From Octadecabacter temperatus (GTDB lineage Bacteria; Pseudomonadota; Alphaproteobacteria; Rhodobacterales; Rhodobacteraceae): a stretch of DNA of 64,000 nucleotides. Positions 35,379 to 44,376 of this stretch are shown in pieces. The notes beneath the pieces are model-generated. The model saw only the letters and a program-made list of their open reading frames with translations. It was not told the origin of the DNA and ran no database searches. A program made the position numbers and the translations under genes. How positions within the stretch are numbered: the stretch's first letter is position 1; each line of letters opens with the position of its first letter. The stretch lies in NCBI RefSeq assembly GCF_001187845.1, contig NZ_CP012160.1:2604001-2668000 (forward strand), written 5' to 3'.

Positions 35379-35591
35379 ATGACTGCAAATATTGGCTCAA
35401 TTGATCGCACGGTTCGAATCATTCTAGGCATTGTGCTGCTGGCCGCGCCCTTCCTTAGCGGGATGGCATTGTTTGATTCCACAACCGCGACCGTAATTTC
35501 CGTGATCGCCGGTATCGTAATGTTGGCAACGTCCTCCATGCGCTTTTGCCCGCTTTACCGCATCTTCGGCATTCGGACGTGCAAGCTATGA
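35379..35591 (+). CDS. DUF2892 (YgaP transmembrane-type) small membrane protein
   Basis: 70 residues with two hydrophobic segments. It begins ANIGSIDRTVRIILGIVLL and ends FCPLYRIFGIRTCKL, the conserved pattern of the YgaP membrane domain, with two cysteines in the tail. In YgaP this domain follows a rhodanese domain that moves sulfane sulfur. Here it is a separate protein with a good AGGAGA site, overlapping the next gene by 4 bases (ATGA). The role, likely at the membrane in sulfur handling, is inferred. Confidence 0.85.
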   Translation: MTANIGSIDRTVRIILGIVLLAAPFLSGMALFDSTTATVISVIAGIVMLATSSMRFCPLYRIFGIRTCKL

Positions 35592-36022
35592 TTGAGACAG
35601 CTTTCACTCCTTATGCGTCACTCGGTGGCGGGATCTTGATTGGTCTTGCATCTGTGGCATTGATGGCCGTTGCTGGCCGCATCATGGGCGCGACCGGCAT
35701 TCTCGCTGGCCTCTTTCAACCGTCCAGTTTTTCGGACTGGTCATGGCGCGCTGTCGTCGTGGCGGGCATGATCGCTGGCCCACTTGTTGTGATGTTGTTC
35801 ACCGGTGAAATGCCTGCTGTTCAGGTGCCTGTCTCGACGACCATGCTGATTATTGGCGGTTTCATCGTCGGTGTCGGCGTCACGTTTGGTGGCGGTTGTA
35901 CGTCTGGCCACGGTGTTTGTGGCATGGCGCGGATCTCGCCCCGCTCAATTGTCGCCACCATCACCTTTATGATTGCCACAATCATTACAGTTTACGTGGT
36001 CCGCCACATCTTCGGAGTTTAA
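35588..36022 (+). CDS. YeeE/YedE family sulfur-compound transporter, half-size subunit 1
   Basis: 144 residues with about four membrane segments. The conserved cysteine motif is seen in VTFGGGCTSGHGVCGMARIS. In full-length YeeE (thiosulfate uptake protein TsuA) such cysteines form the anion path; this short protein matches one half. The ATG at 35588 overlaps the preceding stop. It pairs with the next gene, and similar two-protein systems (PmpA/PmpB type) occur beside sulfide genes under BigR-like regulators. Confidence 0.85.
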   Translation: MIETAFTPYASLGGGILIGLASVALMAVAGRIMGATGILAGLFQPSSFSDWSWRAVVVAGMIAGPLVVMLFTGEMPAVQVPVSTTMLIIGGFIVGVGVTFGGGCTSGHGVCGMARISPRSIVATITFMIATIITVYVVRHIFGV

Positions 36023-36024
36023 AC

Positions 36025-36462
36025 ATGCGCCTTATTTTACTTTTCCTAATCGGCCTCGTGTTCGGTGTTGGCATTTCAATCGGCGGCATGGCGAACCCCG
36101 CCAAAGTCGTTAACTTCTTTGATTTCGCAGGAACATGGGACCCAAGCCTGATCTTTGTGATGGCCGGCGCTGTTGTCGTGACCTTCATCGGCTACCGCTT
36201 TGTTCTTAAACGCCCAGCTCCAATAATGGACGTGAAGTTTTATCTACCAACACGCCGTGATCTTGACCTACCACTCATTGCTGGCTCCGCTGCGTTTGGC
36301 GTGGGCTGGGGGATTGCAGGGTTCTGCCCTGGTGGTGCGCTACCTGCGCTCGGCACTGGCCGCTCGGAAGTATTCATCTTTGTTGGCGCATTACTCGCTG
36401 GCATCTTCACGGCTAAATTTCTTCAATCCGCCCTCGCTAAACGGGCATCCGCACAAGCATAA
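36025..36462 (+). CDS. YeeE/YedE family sulfur-compound transporter, half-size subunit 2
   Basis: 145 residues with about four membrane segments. It starts MRLILLFLIGLVFGVGISIG and carries GVGWGIAGFCPGGALPALGT, the second cysteine motif of the family. The ATG at 36025 is 2 bases after the preceding stop; the open frame extends back into that gene. Together with the preceding half it should form a complete transporter for thiosulfate, sulfite or a similar sulfur anion. Direction of transport is unknown. Confidence 0.85.
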   Translation: MRLILLFLIGLVFGVGISIGGMANPAKVVNFFDFAGTWDPSLIFVMAGAVVVTFIGYRFVLKRPAPIMDVKFYLPTRRDLDLPLIAGSAAFGVGWGIAGFCPGGALPALGTGRSEVFIFVGALLAGIFTAKFLQSALAKRASAQA

Positions 36463-36480
36463 AGAATGGGAGTTTTCCAA

Positions 36481-37362
36481 ATGGCCTACCCAATCGACCT
36501 GACTGTAAAACCCTATGTTTCCGCTCATTTTGATGAGATGACGAACACGATCACGTACATCGTGAAAGACCCGAACAGCGACCATTGCGCAGTCATCGAT
36601 AGCGTGATGGACATCGACTACGCCGCGGGTCGCATCACATATGAGGCCGCCGACCGTCTCATCGCTGAGATCAAAGAACGTGGCCTTACGCTGGATTGGA
36701 TCATCGAGACCCACGTCCACGCTGACCACCTTAGCGCTGCGCCTTACATCCAAGATAAACTTGGCGGCAAGATCGGCGTTGGTGAGAAGATTATGGTTGT
36801 TCAGGAAACCTTCGGTAAGGTTTTCAACGAAGGCACTGAATTCGAACGTGACGGGTCGCAGTTTGACGCACTGTTTAAGGATGGCGACACGTATATGATC
36901 GGTGGCATGCAGGCATTTGCAATGTACACGCCGGGCCACACACCAGCTTGTATGGTGCATGTAGTAGGCAACGCCGCTTTCGCTGGTGACACCTTGTTCA
37001 TGCCTGATGGCGGCTCTGCACGCGCTGACTTCCCAGGTGGTGACGCAGCTGAGCTTTACGACAGCATCATGAAGGTGCTGTCCCTGCCTGATGAGACACG
37101 CCTTTTCATGTGCCACGACTACGGTCCGAACGGTCGTGCGATCGAATGGGAAACCACGGTCGCCGAGCAAAAGGCCGAGAACATCCACGTTGGCGGTGAC
37201 AAAACCCGCGAGGATTTCATCAAGTTCCGCACGGAACGGGACGCCCAACTGGCGATGCCAAAACTGATCATCCCGTCCCTGCAGGTCAACATGCGTGCAG
37301 GTGAAATCCCGAAAGACAAAGACGGAAACCCCGTCCTGAAAGTACCCGTCAACGGTCTGTAA
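36481..37362 (+). CDS. MBL-fold persulfide dioxygenase (ETHE1/Blh type)
   Basis: 293 residues. The metal site is intact: THVHADHL at residues 77-84 supplies H78, H80 and D82-H83, GHTPACMV the next histidine, FAGDTLF an aspartate and CHDYGP the last histidine. Persulfide dioxygenases oxidise glutathione persulfide to sulfite with iron. The ATG at 36481 is used instead of an in-frame start 15 bases upstream. Its place between sulfur transporters and sulfide:quinone reductase supports the assignment over a generic hydrolase. Confidence 0.9.
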   Translation: MAYPIDLTVKPYVSAHFDEMTNTITYIVKDPNSDHCAVIDSVMDIDYAAGRITYEAADRLIAEIKERGLTLDWIIETHVHADHLSAAPYIQDKLGGKIGVGEKIMVVQETFGKVFNEGTEFERDGSQFDALFKDGDTYMIGGMQAFAMYTPGHTPACMVHVVGNAAFAGDTLFMPDGGSARADFPGGDAAELYDSIMKVLSLPDETRLFMCHDYGPNGRAIEWETTVAEQKAENIHVGGDKTREDFIKFRTERDAQLAMPKLIIPSLQVNMRAGEIPKDKDGNPVLKVPVNGL

Positions 37363-37386
37363 CCAGCTGAGACGAAGGAGATTCCA

Positions 37387-37878
37387 ATGTCTAATCACAC
37401 AACAATCGACAATCTAAACAAAGCCCTTCAGATGGAGATGACAGCCTCCCATCAATACCAACTTCATGCCCACGTGCTTGATGACTGGGGCCTTGATAAA
37501 CTGGCCGCTAAAATGCGCGAAGAACAGGCCGAAGAGATCGGTCATTCCGATATGTTCATAGAACGCATTTTGTTTCTGAAGGGCGACCCTGAAATTGCTT
37601 TTGCGAACGCCCCAAAACGGGCGAGCAATTTGAAAGAAATGTTCAAGGCAGATCTGGCCGACGAGGAAGAAGCCGTCGAATTTTACTTGAAGGCTGCAAG
37701 ACAGGCTTACGACGAAAACGACGTCGGTTCGCGCACCTTATTCGAGACCATCGCGTTGGGTGAGGAGGGCCACAAAGCTTGGCTTGAGCTGCAACTCGAA
37801 CTTCTCACGCGATTGGGTGAACAAGCCTACAGCGCAACCCTTGTTTCTTCGCCAGTCATTGGCGGGGAAACTGCCTAA
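37387..37878 (+). CDS. bacterioferritin-like protein lacking the haem methionine
   Basis: 163 residues, the length of bacterioferritin. The diiron ferroxidase ligands align: E17, E50, H53, E93, E125 and H128, the last two in EEGH. The residue that binds haem in E. coli Bfr (Met52) is isoleucine here (EEIGHSD, I51), so haem binding is unlikely. It sits between the persulfide dioxygenase and SQR genes with a 24-base gap on each side and good ribosome sites, so it is clearly part of this operon. Iron storage for the dioxygenase, or oxidation of iron released by sulfide, is inferred. Confidence 0.85.
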   Translation: MSNHTTIDNLNKALQMEMTASHQYQLHAHVLDDWGLDKLAAKMREEQAEEIGHSDMFIERILFLKGDPEIAFANAPKRASNLKEMFKADLADEEEAVEFYLKAARQAYDENDVGSRTLFETIALGEEGHKAWLELQLELLTRLGEQAYSATLVSSPVIGGETA

Positions 37879-37900
37879 ACCACATAAGAAAGTTGAGAGC

Positions 37901-39574
37901 ATGGACCTCAAACCTTTAACAGCTAATCTGTCCGTCAGCGCGCAAATTCAGACGTCTGATTTAAAGGCGATCAAAGACGCGGGCTTTCGGGCGATCATAT
38001 GCAATCGGCCGGATGGTGAAGGCGCTGATCAGCCAACCTTTAACGAGATAGCCACGGCTGCAAAAAAGCAGGGTCTTGAGGCCATGTACCTGCCGATCGT
38101 GGCGGGTAAAGTGTCCGACAAAGATGCGAGCGACTTTAACCAAGCGCTGACATCGATGCCCGGTCCGGTTCTGGCCTATTGCCGCACGGGGACGCGCTCC
38201 GCGACGCTCTGGTCACTCGGCCAAGCTGAGAAGCGCAGCCTTGCTGATATTCTCGCCGCGACAAAAGCTGCAGGCTATGAAATGGGCGGCGTTGTTCGCC
38301 GTATCGTAAACGGCGGCAAGACCCCGACCGACACAGGTGATGCGAGCTTCAACGTCGTGATCGTTGGCGCAGGCGCAGGTGGCATCGCCGCTGCTGCAAG
38401 CCTCAAGTCCCGCCAGCCTGACTTGGAAATCGCAGTCATCGACCCTGCAGATATTCACTACTACCAACCCGGTTGGACTATGGTTGGCGGCGGCATCTTT
38501 GCGCCCGAGCAAACATCGCGCACCATGGGGTCGCTGATCCCCAAAGGTGTCCACTGGATACAATCCGCGGTCGCCGCGTTTGAGCCCGAAAACAACGCCG
38601 TGATCCTCGATGGGTGTCGCGTTGTGAAATACGACCGCCTTATTGTCTGCCCAGGTATCAAGCTGGATTGGAACAAAGTTGAGGGCCTCGTCGAAACCCT
38701 CGGCCAGAATGGTGTGACGTCAAACTACCGCTATGATTTGGCCCCTTATACCTGGAAACTAGTCAACGGTATGATGGAAGGCCGCACGATTTTCACGCAG
38801 CCGCCAATGCCGATCAAATGCGCAGGCGCGCCGCAAAAGGCGATGTATCTGTCAGGTGATGCGTGGCATCGCCGCGGCGTCCTTAACAACATCGACATCC
38901 AGTTCAACAACGCAGGCGGTGTTTTGTTCGGTGTTAAGGACTACGTCCCTGCGCTAATGGAATACGTCAAGAAATACGACGCCAACCTCAACTTCTTCCA
39001 CAACCTCGTGGCCGTCGATGGCCCTGCGAAGAAGGCGTGGTTTGATGTCGCAAAGCCGGACGCACCGGTTGAGCGGATCGAGATGGAATTTGACATGATG
39101 CACGTCTGCCCACCACAGACCGCGCCCGACTTCATTCGCGTTTCGCCCTTGGCTGATGCTGCTGGATGGGTCGACGTTGACCAAGCCACGCTGCGCCACA
39201 AAACTTTCGACAACGTTTGGTCTTTGGGTGACGTGATGAACGCTCCGAATGCAAAAACTGCCGCCGCAGCACGTATTCAAGCGCCTGTTGTCGCGGACAA
39301 CATCATCGCAGACATTCGTGGTGGTTCAGCGGCTGCGCAATACAACGGCTACGGCTCCTGCCCGTTGACTGTGGAACGCGGCAAGATCGTTCTGGCGGAA
39401 TTCGGGTACGGCGGCGCAATGCTACCAAGCTTCCCGAAGTTCATTGTCGATGGCACAAAACCGTCACGCGCTGCGTGGTTCCTGAAAGAAAAGATGCTGC
39501 CACCTATCTACTGGAAAGGCATGCTGAAGGGCCGTGAATGGATGGCGAAACCCGAAAAAATCATTGCGAAGTAA
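37901..39574 (+). CDS. DUF442-sulfide:quinone oxidoreductase fusion
   Basis: 557 residues from the ATG at 37901. Residues 1-115 are a TIGR01244/DUF442 domain with a protein-phosphatase-like loop CRTGTRS at 94-100. Residues 150-557 are a type II (mitochondrial-like) sulfide:quinone oxidoreductase with FAD motif VVIVGAGAGGIAAAA, the first redox cysteine in IKCAGAPQKAMYL and the second in GYGSCPLT. The enzyme oxidises sulfide to a persulfide and passes electrons to quinone. The fused domain may act as a sulfur-transfer partner. Open frame upstream to 37760 overlaps the ferritin gene and is ignored. Confidence 0.9.
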   Translation: MDLKPLTANLSVSAQIQTSDLKAIKDAGFRAIICNRPDGEGADQPTFNEIATAAKKQGLEAMYLPIVAGKVSDKDASDFNQALTSMPGPVLAYCRTGTRSATLWSLGQAEKRSLADILAATKAAGYEMGGVVRRIVNGGKTPTDTGDASFNVVIVGAGAGGIAAAASLKSRQPDLEIAVIDPADIHYYQPGWTMVGGGIFAPEQTSRTMGSLIPKGVHWIQSAVAAFEPENNAVILDGCRVVKYDRLIVCPGIKLDWNKVEGLVETLGQNGVTSNYRYDLAPYTWKLVNGMMEGRTIFTQPPMPIKCAGAPQKAMYLSGDAWHRRGVLNNIDIQFNNAGGVLFGVKDYVPALMEYVKKYDANLNFFHNLVAVDGPAKKAWFDVAKPDAPVERIEMEFDMMHVCPPQTAPDFIRVSPLADAAGWVDVDQATLRHKTFDNVWSLGDVMNAPNAKTAAAARIQAPVVADNIIADIRGGSAAAQYNGYGSCPLTVERGKIVLAEFGYGGAMLPSFPKFIVDGTKPSRAAWFLKEKMLPPIYWKGMLKGREWMAKPEKIIAK

Positions 39575-39584
39575 CAGCTCTAAT

Positions 39585-39608
39585 GGCCCTTGCGACAGAG
39601 CAAGGGCC
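39585..39608 (+). terminator. stem-loop between SQR and sulP genes
   Basis: GGCCCTTGC at 39585-39593 and GCAAGGGCC at 39600-39608 form a perfect 9-bp stem with a 6-base loop. The following bases (CCTAATTCCTTG) lack a clean T-run, so it may terminate partially and lower permease expression relative to SQR. Confidence 0.6.
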
Positions 39609-39628
39609 CCTAATTCCTTGAGAACCCG

Positions 39629-41344
39629 ATGAAAACTGACCTAACGCGTTACCTGCCCATCTTAGCATGGGGGCGGACCTACAACCGTTCTGCGCTAACG
39701 AATGACCTCGTGGCTGCACTGATCGTGACGATCATGCTGATCCCGCAGTCATTGGCCTATGCGCTTTTAGCAGGGTTGCCGGCAGAAGCGGGTCTTTACG
39801 CGTCTATCGTTCCAATCATGCTTTATGCAGTATTCGGAACCAGCCGCGCACTGGCTGTTGGGCCCGTTGCAGTTGTGTCATTGATGACGGCCGCCGCACT
39901 GAGCAATATCGTTGAACAAGGCACGATGGGGTATGCTGTCGCGGCGCTTTCTTTGGCAGGATTGTCAGGCGTTATTCTATTGGCGATGGGGTTGTTCCGT
40001 CTTGGATTTATCGCCAACTTCCTGTCCCACCCAGTGATTGCAGGCTTCATCACCGCGTCCGGTATCATCATCGCAGCCAGCCAGCTCAAGCACATCTTCG
40101 GGATTGATGCACACGGCCACAACCTGCTCGAACTGGTCATTTCGTTGGTCACGCACTTGGGCGAGATCAACTGGATCACCGCCATCATCGGCATCCTTGC
40201 GACCGGGTTTCTGTTCTGGGTCCGAAAGGGATTGAAGCCACTGCTACGAAACCTTGGCCTCTCCAGCGGCCTGACAGGTGTCTTGGTCAAAACCGGCCCT
40301 GTTGCCGTTGTTGTCCTTACAACGCTCGCAGTTTGGTTGTTTGGTTTGGCGGACAAAGGCGTCAAGATTGTTGGCGAAGTCCCACAAAGCCTGCCACCAC
40401 TGACATTGCCATCTTTCTCACCCGACCTCCTCGGACAGCTCCTCCTGCCCGCTTTCCTGATCTCGATCATCGGCTTCGTTGAATCGATCTCAGTGGCGCA
40501 AACACTCGCGGCCAAGAAACGCCAACGCATTGACCCCGACCAAGAGCTCATCGGGCTTGGCGCGGCCAATATCGGCGCATCACTGACAGGTGGTTTTCCA
40601 GTTACGGGCGGATTTTCCCGTTCTGTCGTGAACTTTGATGCGGGTGCTGAAACCCCAGCCGCGGGTGCGTTCACCGCTATTGGCCTGGCGATCGCCGCTC
40701 TGGCCCTCACGCCACTGATATACTTCCTCCCCAAGGCAACCTTGGCAGCGACTATCATCGTCGCCGTTCTCAGCCTCGTGGACTTTTCGATCCTAAAGCG
40801 CAGCTGGGCATATTCAAAGGCTGACTTCTTTGCAGTTCTCGCGACGATCCTTCTAACGCTCGCCCTTGGCGTTGAGATCGGCGTTTCTGCTGGTGTCGGC
40901 CTGTCGATCCTGCTGCATCTCTACAAGTCGTCCAAACCGCACATCGCCGAAGTCGGCCAAGTGCCGAACACCGAACACTTCCGCAATATCCTACGCCACG
41001 ATGTTCTTACTGACCCGAGCATTGTGACCCTACGGGTCGATGAGAGCCTGTACTTTGCGAACGCACGCTACCTTGAAGACAAAATCCACAATCGCGTTGC
41101 TGGCGACAAAGATATCCGCCACGTGATTTTGCAATGCTCTGCCATCAACGAAATCGACCTTAGCGCGTTGGAATCTCTTGAGGCTATCAACGAGCGCTTG
41201 CAAGAAATGGACGTCTGCCTTCACCTGTCTGAGGTCAAAGGGCCAGTTATGGACCGCCTTCAGCGCGAACATTTCTTGTCTGAACTATCAGGTCAGGTTT
41301 TCTTGACCCAGTTCGAAGCCGTCAAAGAATTGGAATCCAAGTAA
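39629..41344 (+). CDS. SulP family anion permease (sulfate/sulfite-type)
   Basis: 571 residues. The N-terminal membrane part has the SulP motif LAYALLAGLPAEAGLYASIV near residue 43 and about eleven to twelve segments, with GGFPVTGGFSRSVVNFDAGA conserved. The C-terminal 140 residues are a STAS domain (ILQCSAINEIDLSALESLEA). It probably exports or imports sulfate or sulfite made by the detoxification genes. Its stop is 2 bases from the stop of the convergent phosphomutase gene, leaving no terminator room. Confidence 0.9.
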   Translation: MKTDLTRYLPILAWGRTYNRSALTNDLVAALIVTIMLIPQSLAYALLAGLPAEAGLYASIVPIMLYAVFGTSRALAVGPVAVVSLMTAAALSNIVEQGTMGYAVAALSLAGLSGVILLAMGLFRLGFIANFLSHPVIAGFITASGIIIAASQLKHIFGIDAHGHNLLELVISLVTHLGEINWITAIIGILATGFLFWVRKGLKPLLRNLGLSSGLTGVLVKTGPVAVVVLTTLAVWLFGLADKGVKIVGEVPQSLPPLTLPSFSPDLLGQLLLPAFLISIIGFVESISVAQTLAAKKRQRIDPDQELIGLGAANIGASLTGGFPVTGGFSRSVVNFDAGAETPAAGAFTAIGLAIAALALTPLIYFLPKATLAATIIVAVLSLVDFSILKRSWAYSKADFFAVLATILLTLALGVEIGVSAGVGLSILLHLYKSSKPHIAEVGQVPNTEHFRNILRHDVLTDPSIVTLRVDESLYFANARYLEDKIHNRVAGDKDIRHVILQCSAINEIDLSALESLEAINERLQEMDVCLHLSEVKGPVMDRLQREHFLSELSGQVFLTQFEAVKELESK

Positions 41345-41346
41345 GC

Positions 41347-42726
41347 TTACGCCAATAGTGTTTTGGTTTTTTCTAGGAACATAGCCAGCAGTTTGCCTGC
41401 TCGCTCGGTGCTGCTGGATTCTGCATAGCACCGAAATTCAGGCGCGTTTCCGGACGGTCTTAGATGCACGATATCTCCTCCCGCAAACGTCACACGCAAA
41501 CCGTCGGTTAGATCAACATCTTTCTCAGCAGGCATACCCGTAAAAAACGCTGTTCGCGCCACCGCGTCGGCACACAAGCTCTCAAGAAAGGGGCCAGAAA
41601 CGTCAGTCGCAATTCCGGTCAATCGGTCCGTTGCAGTAAATCGCGAAGGTAACCCAGCGACCAGTTCAGCCAACCCGCATCCTGCTTTTCGTGCCATGTA
41701 CAGCGGCGCAAGTATCGGCAACAAACAGTCGCGCGTCATAAGGGGGGCCAACGATCCAGCGGGACCATCAGCCGTATATCCTAGCAGGAAACCGCCATTC
41801 GCTTCATACCCAACGACTTTCGTTACGTTACCCGTCTCCATCGCTGCAATCACGTAAGGAGAGCCAATGCGCGTGCGCACGATGTCGCTAAACTCCGGTA
41901 TCGCATCAACCATCGTATTCGATGAAACAGGCGTACAAATTTGTTCAGCCCCAAGAAGCCGCGCCGTCAATGGTCCAAGCACATCGCCTGCAACAATCTC
42001 GCCCGTGGCATCCGCCACCATCGGGCGGTCCGCATCGCCATCGGTCGAGATCAACGCATCAAGGTTGTTTTCTTTGCACCATCCTGCAAGCTGTGCACGT
42101 GTTTCGGGGTCAACAGCTTCGGTATCAACCGGAATGAACGTATCCGACCACGCAAGCGGAACCGCTTCGCCACCTAACGCCTGCACTACCTTCACCATAG
42201 TTTCCCGCGCAACAGAACTGTGTTGGTAAATGCCGATCCGAAGACCGCGCAAAGCATCCGTGCCGAAACCGTCAACGTAACGCGCAATATATGCAGCGAT
42301 TGCTTCGCCTTGCGAATTCATCTTTTTGCCGATCCCGTTAGCTACCACCCCAAGCGTCGCGAGGATCGCGACTTCGTCGTCTTTAGAAATCTCACCGTTT
42401 GGCGTGTAAAACTTTAGCCCATTTCGATCCGCTGGAATGTGGCTGCCCGTCACCATAATCGCGCTTTGCCCTTCGCTAAGCGCGGCAAGCGCAAGCGCAG
42501 GTGTCGGCAATGCCCCGTCCTCAATCGCCGTTCCGCCTGCCGCGGCAATCGCATCAATCACCGCCTTGGCGATCTCGGGTGAAGACGGGCGTAAGTCCCA
42601 TCCGATGCGAACGGCACTGCCTGTGTCACAGGCTTCTAAAAACGCGTGTGTATACGACGTTACCAATTCTGGGGTCAGCTCAACGACGAGCCCGCGTAAT
42701 CCACTAGTGCCGAATTTCGGAGCCAT
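41347..42726 (-). CDS. phosphomannomutase/phosphoglucomutase family protein
   Basis: 459 residues, four-domain alpha-D-phosphohexomutase. It begins MAPKFGTSGLRGLVVELTPE. The phosphoserine loop is MVTGSHIPADRNGLKF, the metal loop STDGDADRPMV and the sugar loop VVGYEANGGFLLGYT. The enzyme interconverts hexose 1- and 6-phosphates, here probably mannose. It lies 13 bases downstream of the xylulokinase gene. It uses N where many use S in the sugar loop, a common variant for phosphomannomutases. Confidence 0.87.
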   Translation of the reverse strand: MAPKFGTSGLRGLVVELTPELVTSYTHAFLEACDTGSAVRIGWDLRPSSPEIAKAVIDAIAAAGGTAIEDGALPTPALALAALSEGQSAIMVTGSHIPADRNGLKFYTPNGEISKDDEVAILATLGVVANGIGKKMNSQGEAIAAYIARYVDGFGTDALRGLRIGIYQHSSVARETMVKVVQALGGEAVPLAWSDTFIPVDTEAVDPETRAQLAGWCKENNLDALISTDGDADRPMVADATGEIVAGDVLGPLTARLLGAEQICTPVSSNTMVDAIPEFSDIVRTRIGSPYVIAAMETGNVTKVVGYEANGGFLLGYTADGPAGSLAPLMTRDCLLPILAPLYMARKAGCGLAELVAGLPSRFTATDRLTGIATDVSGPFLESLCADAVARTAFFTGMPAEKDVDLTDGLRVTFAGGDIVHLRPSGNAPEFRCYAESSSTERAGKLLAMFLEKTKTLLA

Positions 42727-42739
42727 TCTGTTCGTTCCC

Positions 42740-44173
42740 TCAAATATCTTTCAAGACACAATACGCATGCTTGAAGCGCGCATGCCCCTCAGCCATCGCA
42801 TCGCTTAACGCCGGATCAGGTTCAATCGTTTTAGCCAAAGGTGGTTGGGTTGCCACGTCTAACCCTGCCCCCACAGCAGCCATCAAGCTCAGCCGTGCCG
42901 CGCCCAGTGCCGCGCCAAAATCGCCATCCTTGGGAAGGTCTAGCGAAATATTTAATGTACTGGCCAGCATCGATATCCAGTGCTCGGATTTCGAACCGCC
43001 CCCCATCGCCAACGCACGATCCAATGTCGTACCCGTCGCGCCAAGCGCATCTTTGCAATCCGCAAAGGCATAACTGACCCCTTGCAACACCGCACGCGCC
43101 GCCTCCGTCGCATCCGTTGCATGATCAAGATGCAAAAACTGCCCGCGCACGTTGGAATCGTTATGGGGCGTTCGTTCCCCACCGAGATACGGCAGGAACA
43201 TCGTTCTACTTGGGGCCGTAACGTCGCCCAAATCGCGCGTCAGGTCGCTTGCAGTTTGTCCTGTTAGCTTGGCCAGCCAGTTCAGCGCATCGGTCGCAGC
43301 AAGGACCACACCCATCTGGTGCCAAGTGTCTGGCACAGCGTGACAAAACGTGTGCACGGCCGTCTTTGGATCTGGGCGGTATCCTGCGTTCGCGGCAAAC
43401 AAAACGCCGGACGTTCCAAGGGATAAGAAACCTGTCCCGTCTTCCACAACACCCGCGCCGATCGCAGCTGCCGCATTATCGCCAGCGCCACCTGCGACCA
43501 CGACCTGTGGCAATCCAAGTTCAGCAGCAAGATCTGCCCGCAGACGGCCAGACGCAGCCGATCCTTCAACAAGCGTGGGCATCTGGACGCGTTCCAATTG
43601 GCACGTCGCGAGTAAATCATCGGACCAATCCCGCGCACCTGTATCGAGCCATGCTGTGCCAGCCGCATCCGACATTTCTGACACGTGCTCACCGGTTAGA
43701 AACAACCGCAAATAGTCCTTGGGCAGCAGAATCTTTGCAATCTTTCCGAACACTTCAGGCTCGTTCTTACGAACCCATTCGACCTTGGGCGCAGTAAATC
43801 CGGGGAACACGATATTTCCTGTAGTCTCGCGAAACTGCTGGTCACCATCCATTTGCGCCGCCTCAACTTGGCTGCGTGTGTCATTCCACAGCATGCAAGG
43901 CCGCAGCACTTTGTCATCAGCGCCGATAAGCGTCGCGCCGTGCATATGCCCTGCCAACCCTATGCCTTTAAGCCGGCTGCAATCTGCCTTGGTACTAAGT
44001 GCTCGAAATGCCTCCACGACCGCATCACACCACGACTTAGGGTCTTGCTCGGACCACCCGTCATGCAGGCGTTGCACTGATAACGGCACCGAATGTTCGG
44101 CCAAAACCGTTTGGGCGTCATCTACCAAAATTGCCTTAAGAGACGATGTCCCTAGATCTAGCCCGATGAACAT
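42740..44173 (-). CDS. xylB: xylulokinase
   Basis: 477 residues. It has the FGGY-kinase opening FIGLDLGTSSLKAILVDD at residue 2, GLAGHMHGATLI near 75, and FLSLGTSGVLFAANAGY. The ATP-binding segment is ALAMGGGSKSEHWISMLAST. The enzyme phosphorylates D-xylulose to xylulose 5-phosphate. The ATG at 44173 is used; the upstream 21 residues are not family-like. It precedes the phosphomutase gene on the same strand and could use product of the lyxose-isomerase-like gene. Confidence 0.9.
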   Translation of the reverse strand: MFIGLDLGTSSLKAILVDDAQTVLAEHSVPLSVQRLHDGWSEQDPKSWCDAVVEAFRALSTKADCSRLKGIGLAGHMHGATLIGADDKVLRPCMLWNDTRSQVEAAQMDGDQQFRETTGNIVFPGFTAPKVEWVRKNEPEVFGKIAKILLPKDYLRLFLTGEHVSEMSDAAGTAWLDTGARDWSDDLLATCQLERVQMPTLVEGSAASGRLRADLAAELGLPQVVVAGGAGDNAAAAIGAGVVEDGTGFLSLGTSGVLFAANAGYRPDPKTAVHTFCHAVPDTWHQMGVVLAATDALNWLAKLTGQTASDLTRDLGDVTAPSRTMFLPYLGGERTPHNDSNVRGQFLHLDHATDATEAARAVLQGVSYAFADCKDALGATGTTLDRALAMGGGSKSEHWISMLASTLNISLDLPKDGDFGAALGAARLSLMAAVGAGLDVATQPPLAKTIEPDPALSDAMAEGHARFKHAYCVLKDI

Positions 44174-44254
44174 GAAGCAGCCTCTCTTGGATGTTTTCCC
44201 AGATGAACGTTTACAGGTGCGTTTACGCGAAACCAATCCTTTGCCAAAACCAAG

Positions 44255-44288
44255 TGTGGTCTTTGTTCATCCGGTATCAAAGACCACA
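44255..44288. repeat. perfect inverted repeat between kynU and xylB
   Basis: TGTGGTCTTTG at 44255-44265 and CAAAGACCACA at 44278-44288 are perfect 11-bp arms with a 12-base loop. It is 82 bases before xylB and 89 bases after kynU on the same strand. It is either the kynU terminator (the outer flank has TTGGTTTTGG on the minus strand) or an operator for xylB. Confidence 0.55.
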
Positions 44289-44376
44289 TAGTTTCTAAAT
44301 ATTTGTCCGCCCGCATTTTTTTTGGGAAGCAATGGCGAACAAGTTCATGATCACTGGTTGTTCAGATTCGGTGTTC

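Noticed and set aside
36391..37398. A 335-codon open frame on the minus strand opposite the persulfide dioxygenase gene
   Set aside because: It is cysteine- and histidine-rich with no family pattern and overlaps a well-supported gene completely, so it is an antisense shadow.
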